Assembly (NCBI GenBank): GCA_020852055.1
Contig: JADZBP010000159.1
Coordinates: forward strand, 1-55,447
DNA length: 55,447 nt
From: Candidatus Latescibacterota bacterium
Lineage (GTDB): Bacteria; Latescibacterota; UBA2968; UBA8231
Direction of reading: 5' to 3'
Positions 51,189-55,447 of this stretch are shown one piece after another (within the stretch, counting starts at the first letter, position 1; the number at the start of each line of letters is the position of its first letter). Below the pieces are notes generated by a model. It was not told where the DNA came from. It saw nothing but the letters and a program-made list of their open reading frames with translations, and ran no database searches. The translations under genes were made by a program, and so were the position numbers.

Positions 51189-53474
51189 GTGCCCAAGGTA
51201 CTATTCGGGATACCCAGGTGCAAGTCTTTTCCCTGCCCCTTCCCCCCCCTCTTGCTCGCCCTGCTGCTGGCGGCCTGCGGCGCCGCGCCCCCCCAGCACC
51301 GCACCGGGACCCAGCGCATGATCGCGCGCCTGGCGGAACTCGCCAGAACCGCCGACCCCGAGGCCAACAACTTCATGAACGCCGAGCAGGCGGCGCGCCT
51401 GCTCACCCTCAAAAAGCCCGCCGAGCCCGGTCAGCGGCTGGTCTTCGAGGCCAATCTGGGCGCCGAGTTGCTCTACGCCGGCCGGACCCAGGAAGCCATC
51501 GACCTCTTCCGCCAGCTCCAGCCCCTGGCCGCCCGCTTCCCTCTCAAGGGCAACCCCAGCCGGGCGGAGTTTCTGGCCGTGGCCTACCTGCGCCAGGGCG
51601 AACAGGACAATTGCCTGCTCAACCACACCTCCGCCTCCTGCATCTTCCCCGTCAAAGCAGCCGGCCAGCACCAGAATCAGCGCGGCTCCCGCCAGGCCAT
51701 CGAGGCCTACACCGCCCTGCTGCGCCAGGACCCCGACGACCTGGTCTCCCGCTGGCTGCTCAATCTCGCCTACATGACCCTGGGCGAGTACCCCGACGGC
51801 GTCCCGCCCCAGTGGCTCATTCCCCCTGCGGTGTTCGCCTCTGACTACGAGATCAAACCCTTCCCCGAGATCGCTTCCAGCCTGGGGCTGGACCGGGTGG
51901 GCCGGGCCGGGGCCGCCATCATGGAGGACTTCGACGGGGATGGGTTCCTCGATCTGATGACCTCCTCCTGGACCACGGACCCGCTCCGCTACTTTCACAA
52001 CGAAGGCAACGGGCACTTCGCCGAGCGCACCGTGGAGGCCGGCCTGCAGGGACTGGTCGGTGGGCTCAACATGATGCAGACCGACTACAACAACGATGGG
52101 CACCCCGACGTGCTGGTATTGCGCGGGGCGTGGATGGGGGAACAGGGCTGCCTGCCCAATTCCCTGCTGCGCAACAACGGGAAGGGCCAGTTCGAGGATG
52201 TCACCGAGGAAGCCGGCCTGCTCAGCTTCCACCCGACCCAGGTGGGGGTGTGGGGCGATTACGACAACGACGGCTGGCTGGATCTGTTCATCGGCAACGA
52301 GAGTATGCCCGGCCCGGGCATGCGCCCCCATCCCTGCGAGTTGTATCACAACAACCAGGACGGCACCTTCACCAATGTGGCCAAGGAATCCGGGTTGGCA
52401 GGGGTGGCGGTAGTCAAAGGCGCGACCTGGACGGACCTCGACAACGACGACGACCTAGATCTCTATCTGTCGATCTTCGATGCCCCCAACCTGCTCTTCA
52501 GGAACGATGGCCCGGACCCCGCCGGGGGCTGGAGCTTCACCGAGGTGAGCCACCAGGCCGGAGTGAGCCTGCCGGTGCGCAGCTTCCCCACCTGGTCCTT
52601 CGACTACGACAACGACGGCTGGGAGGATCTCTTCGTCTCCGGCTACAAGATGGTCTCGGGCCGACCCATCCTCAAGCCGGTGGTGGCCGACTACCTGGGA
52701 TTACCCCTGGAATCGGACCGCTGCAAACTCTACCGCAACCAGGGAGACGGCACCTACGAGGATGTCAGCCAGGAAGCCCGTGTCGCCAAGGTGATCTACG
52801 CCATGGGCTGCAACTTTGGCGATCTGGACAACGACGGCTGGCCCGACTTCTACCTGGGCACCGGCAACCCCGACTACCGCTCGCTGATGCCCAACCGCAT
52901 GTTCCGCAACGCCGGGGGTAGGTTCTTTCAGGATGTCACCACCTCGGGCGGCTTCGGGCATCTGCAAAAAGGCCACGGCGTCTCCTTCGGCGACCTCGAC
53001 AACGACGGGGACCAGGATATTTACGAGGTCATCGGCGGGGCCTATACGGGGGATGTGTACCAGAGCGTGCTCTTCGAGAATCCCGGCCACGGCAACCACT
53101 GGATCACCCTCAAGCTGGAGGGGGTGCAGTCCAACCGCGCTGGCGTCGGGGCGCGTATCCGGGTGCGGGTGGCGGAGACTGAGGGGACGCGCGATATCCG
53201 CGCCACAGCCGGCACCGGCAGCAGCTTCGGGGCCAACAGCCTGCAGCAGGAACTCGGCCTGGGGCAGGCCACGGCCATCGAGGAGATCGAGGTGCGCTGG
53301 CCCACCAGCCACAAGGTGCAGCGTTTCTCAGGGGTGGCCATGGATCGCTTCTACCACCTGCGCGAGGACCGCGACCAGCTCGTCGAGTTGGAACGCCGGC
53401 CCATCGAGCTGACCCCCGGCGGCGAACAGGCCGTCCAGGAGGTGCATGCCCACCATACCCATCAAACCGACTGA
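51189..53474 (+). CDS. CRTAC1-like lipoprotein with FG-GAP/VCBS and ASPIC/UnbV domains
   Basis: A 761-residue protein from GTG 51189, which follows AGGAGG. A lipobox (LLLAACG) ends the signal peptide. Residues about 50-200 are helical and TPR-like. About 215-610 contain FG-GAP/VCBS calcium-loop repeats (DFDGDGFLDLM, DYNNDGHPDVLV, DYDNDGWLDLFIGNE, DLDNDDDLDLYLS, DLDNDGWPDFYLGTG and DLDNDGDQDIYEV). The C-terminal ASPIC/UnbV domain is NRAGVGARIRVRV to IEEIEVRWP. Such proteins are surface or outer-membrane beta-propellers, often for adhesion or polymer binding. It is a probable target of the adjacent sigma54 regulator. Confidence 0.88.
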   Translation: MPKVLFGIPRCKSFPCPFPPLLLALLLAACGAAPPQHRTGTQRMIARLAELARTADPEANNFMNAEQAARLLTLKKPAEPGQRLVFEANLGAELLYAGRTQEAIDLFRQLQPLAARFPLKGNPSRAEFLAVAYLRQGEQDNCLLNHTSASCIFPVKAAGQHQNQRGSRQAIEAYTALLRQDPDDLVSRWLLNLAYMTLGEYPDGVPPQWLIPPAVFASDYEIKPFPEIASSLGLDRVGRAGAAIMEDFDGDGFLDLMTSSWTTDPLRYFHNEGNGHFAERTVEAGLQGLVGGLNMMQTDYNNDGHPDVLVLRGAWMGEQGCLPNSLLRNNGKGQFEDVTEEAGLLSFHPTQVGVWGDYDNDGWLDLFIGNESMPGPGMRPHPCELYHNNQDGTFTNVAKESGLAGVAVVKGATWTDLDNDDDLDLYLSIFDAPNLLFRNDGPDPAGGWSFTEVSHQAGVSLPVRSFPTWSFDYDNDGWEDLFVSGYKMVSGRPILKPVVADYLGLPLESDRCKLYRNQGDGTYEDVSQEARVAKVIYAMGCNFGDLDNDGWPDFYLGTGNPDYRSLMPNRMFRNAGGRFFQDVTTSGGFGHLQKGHGVSFGDLDNDGDQDIYEVIGGAYTGDVYQSVLFENPGHGNHWITLKLEGVQSNRAGVGARIRVRVAETEGTRDIRATAGTGSSFGANSLQQELGLGQATAIEEIEVRWPTSHKVQRFSGVAMDRFYHLREDRDQLVELERRPIELTPGGEQAVQEVHAHHTHQTD

Positions 53475-53479
53475 TCCGA

Positions 53480-53546
53480 CCCTGGGCTGAAATGGCCCAG
53501 ATCCTGCAGTCATCCGGGGGGAGTGGGTTATCGTGGCCCACTCCCC
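53480..53546. repeat. Two-hairpin repeat, copy B
   Basis: Block 1 (53480-53500) repeats CTGGGCTGAAATGGCCCAG exactly. Block 2 reads GGGTTATCGTGGCCCACTCC within a longer GAGTGGG/CCCACTC stem. The gap between blocks is 24 bases, against 34 in copy A, a difference of one helical turn. It begins 5 bases after the lipoprotein stop. Confidence 0.65.
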
Positions 53547-53631
53547 TCTCCCGCCACCGCCCGTCGCCCCGATCTCCTTTCTGCTTGCAGGCCATCCCTT
53601 TTGACCCACACCTTCCCCCTGCCGGGCAACC

Positions 53632-53647
53632 CGGTACGGCTTTTGCG
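53632..53647 (+). promoter_or_regulatory. Sigma54-like promoter for arsenosugar-type genes
   Basis: CGGTACG-GCTT-TTGCG keeps GG-N10-GC. Its GG lies 108 bases from block 2 of the repeat. A TTGACA at 53654-53659 nearby could instead be a sigma70 -35 (with CACCAT 17 bases on). Confidence 0.4.
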
Positions 53648-53723
53648 CTTTTTGACAGATCTGCCCAAGAAGTGCACCATAGATAAACCCTCCTCCCGGA
53701 CTGTATAGCGAAGGACACCGCCG

Positions 53724-54056
53724 ATGGAAACCTATTACGATCCCAAGGACCTGGGCCGCTTTGCCGAGATGGGGCAGACCTCGCCCGAGCTGTGGGAGAA
53801 GTTCGCCGCCTGGTACGGCGCGGTCTTCGCCGAAGGCGCCCTCTCCGAACGCGAGAAGGCCCTCATCGCCCTGGCCGTGGCCCACGCCGTGCAGTGCCCC
53901 TATTGCATCGACGCGTACAGCGCCACCTGCCTGGAAAAAGGCGCCGACCTGGAGCAGATGACCGAGGCGGTGCATGTGGCCGCCGCCATCCGCGGCGGCG
54001 CCTCCCTCGTGCATGGGGTGCAGATGCGCGGCCACGTCCACAAACTGTCCATGTGA
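53724..54056 (+). CDS. Carboxymuconolactone decarboxylase/AhpD-like protein, arsenosugar-associated
   Basis: A 110-residue AhpD-fold protein with the redox motif AVQCPYCIDAYSATCLEKG (CxxC) and a conserved AAAIRGGASLVHGVQM. The closest described group is the arsenosugar-biosynthesis-associated peroxidase-like family that sits beside arsS, and it does so here, with a 5-base gap to the ArsS-like gene. It probably provides thiol redox chemistry for that pathway; the exact step is unproven. Confidence 0.85.
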   Translation: METYYDPKDLGRFAEMGQTSPELWEKFAAWYGAVFAEGALSEREKALIALAVAHAVQCPYCIDAYSATCLEKGADLEQMTEAVHVAAAIRGGASLVHGVQMRGHVHKLSM

Positions 54057-54061
54057 GCGGC

Positions 54062-55129
<1,068 letters not shown>

Positions 55130-55153
55130 AAGGCTGACGGACGGATTAGGTTC

Positions 55154-55447
55154 ATGGCAACCTGGCAGATCGGGGTGCTGGCCGCCTACTGCATCATTGT
55201 GGCGGTGCTGGGGGTGTATGGTTTCCACCGCTACCTGATGCTGCGGCTCTTCTTCCGCCACCGCCAGCAGCACCCTCCCCCCCCCACCCCCTTCGCCGAC
55301 CTGCCCCGCGTCACCGTACAACTGCCCCTCTACAACGAGCTGCCCGTCGCCCGCCGCCTCCTCGACGCCGTCTGCCAACTCGACTACCCCAGAGATCGCC
55401 TGCAGGTCCAGGTCCTCGACGACTCCACCGACCAGACCACCCAGGTC
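55154..55447 (+). CDS. Family 2 glycosyltransferase (partial)
   Basis: The gene runs off the right edge with 98 residues visible. One N-terminal transmembrane helix (IGVLAAYCIIVAVLGVYGFH) is followed by the start of a GT-A fold: VTVQLPLYNELPVARRLLDA and VQVLDDSTDQT. This wording is typical of membrane-bound cellulose-synthase/ceramide-glucosyltransferase-like GT2 enzymes. It follows arsS by 24 bases; glycosyltransferases are common in arsenosugar clusters, but a general envelope role is equally possible. Confidence 0.85.
   Translation, partial: MATWQIGVLAAYCIIVAVLGVYGFHRYLMLRLFFRHRQQHPPPPTPFADLPRVTVQLPLYNELPVARRLLDAVCQLDYPRDRLQVQVLDDSTDQTTQV

Noticed and set aside
51189..53474. Periodic D-x-D-N-D-G repeats as a DNA-level tandem repeat
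   Set aside because: The periodicity is at protein level (FG-GAP/VCBS calcium loops) with diverged DNA, so it belongs to the coding sequence.

Overview
The window is a high-GC (about two thirds by eye) bacterial chromosome segment with tightly packed operons on both strands. Two large exported proteins end in a C-terminal sorting domain of the [17 protein letters not shown] type. Together with a DUF4954 protein, a NagB/PIG-L fusion, an Omp85-type surface protein and NtrC/sigma54 two-component systems, this points to a Gram-negative member of the FCB superphylum or a neighbouring candidate phylum. The exact lineage cannot be read from the sequence.

Layout. (a) 1-10.1 kb, minus strand: metabolic operons: nagB-ACP-DRE-TIM acyltransferase; acetate kinase plus a NagB/PIG-L fusion; two MpsC/DUF2294 proteins plus a cytidylate-kinase-like protein behind a hairpin terminator; and cyclase-oxidoreductase-TerC. 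(b) 10.1-17 kb, plus strand: DUF4954 protein, a small membrane ORF, moaA, an unusual FolC/ATP-grasp fusion and a Cys/Met-metabolism PLP enzyme. (c) 17-27.5 kb: an envelope region built around a histidine kinase and an NtrC-like regulator. It holds an exported CBM9-like protein, an Omp85 protein, an exported unknown, an NhaD-type antiporter and a geranylgeranyl-reductase-family flavoprotein. Three sigma54-type promoters, two preceded by an identical palindrome (TTTTACAGGTGTAAG) and one by a degenerate copy, lie around this regulator. (d) 27.6-34.3 kb: a response regulator fused to a metallo-beta-lactamase domain, a large hybrid histidine kinase that shares its sensor module with the kinase in (c), an amidohydrolase and a TPR protein. 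(e) 34.3-46.3 kb, accessory region: two MNT/HEPN modules and one HicAB module are interleaved with a leucine-rich-repeat/beta-propeller surface protein, a membrane-tethered ECF sigma factor fused to DUF4159, a giant M6 metalloprotease and a second DUF4159 lipoprotein. Both MNT/HEPN modules converge on, and overlap by a few bases, the conserved 3' end of a sorted-protein gene. (f) 46.5-55.4 kb, plus strand: a divergent acetate-kinase paralogue, a second kinase/NtrC pair, a CRTAC1-like FG-GAP lipoprotein, arsenosugar-type genes (AhpD-like protein and ArsS) and the start of a glycosyltransferase. Two intergenic regions here carry the same two-hairpin repeat at a fixed distance from sigma54-like promoters.

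The strongest novelty candidates are the ECF sigma/TM/DUF4159 fusion with its surface-protein partner, the FolC/ATP-grasp fusion, the two local NtrC/sigma54 circuits with distinct repeated upstream elements, and the repeated pairing of MNT/HEPN modules with sorting-domain gene ends. Three one-base homopolymer deletions cluster at 34.78-35.45 kb; they break a HepT-like gene and detach a sorting domain, and may be either assembly errors or real decay.
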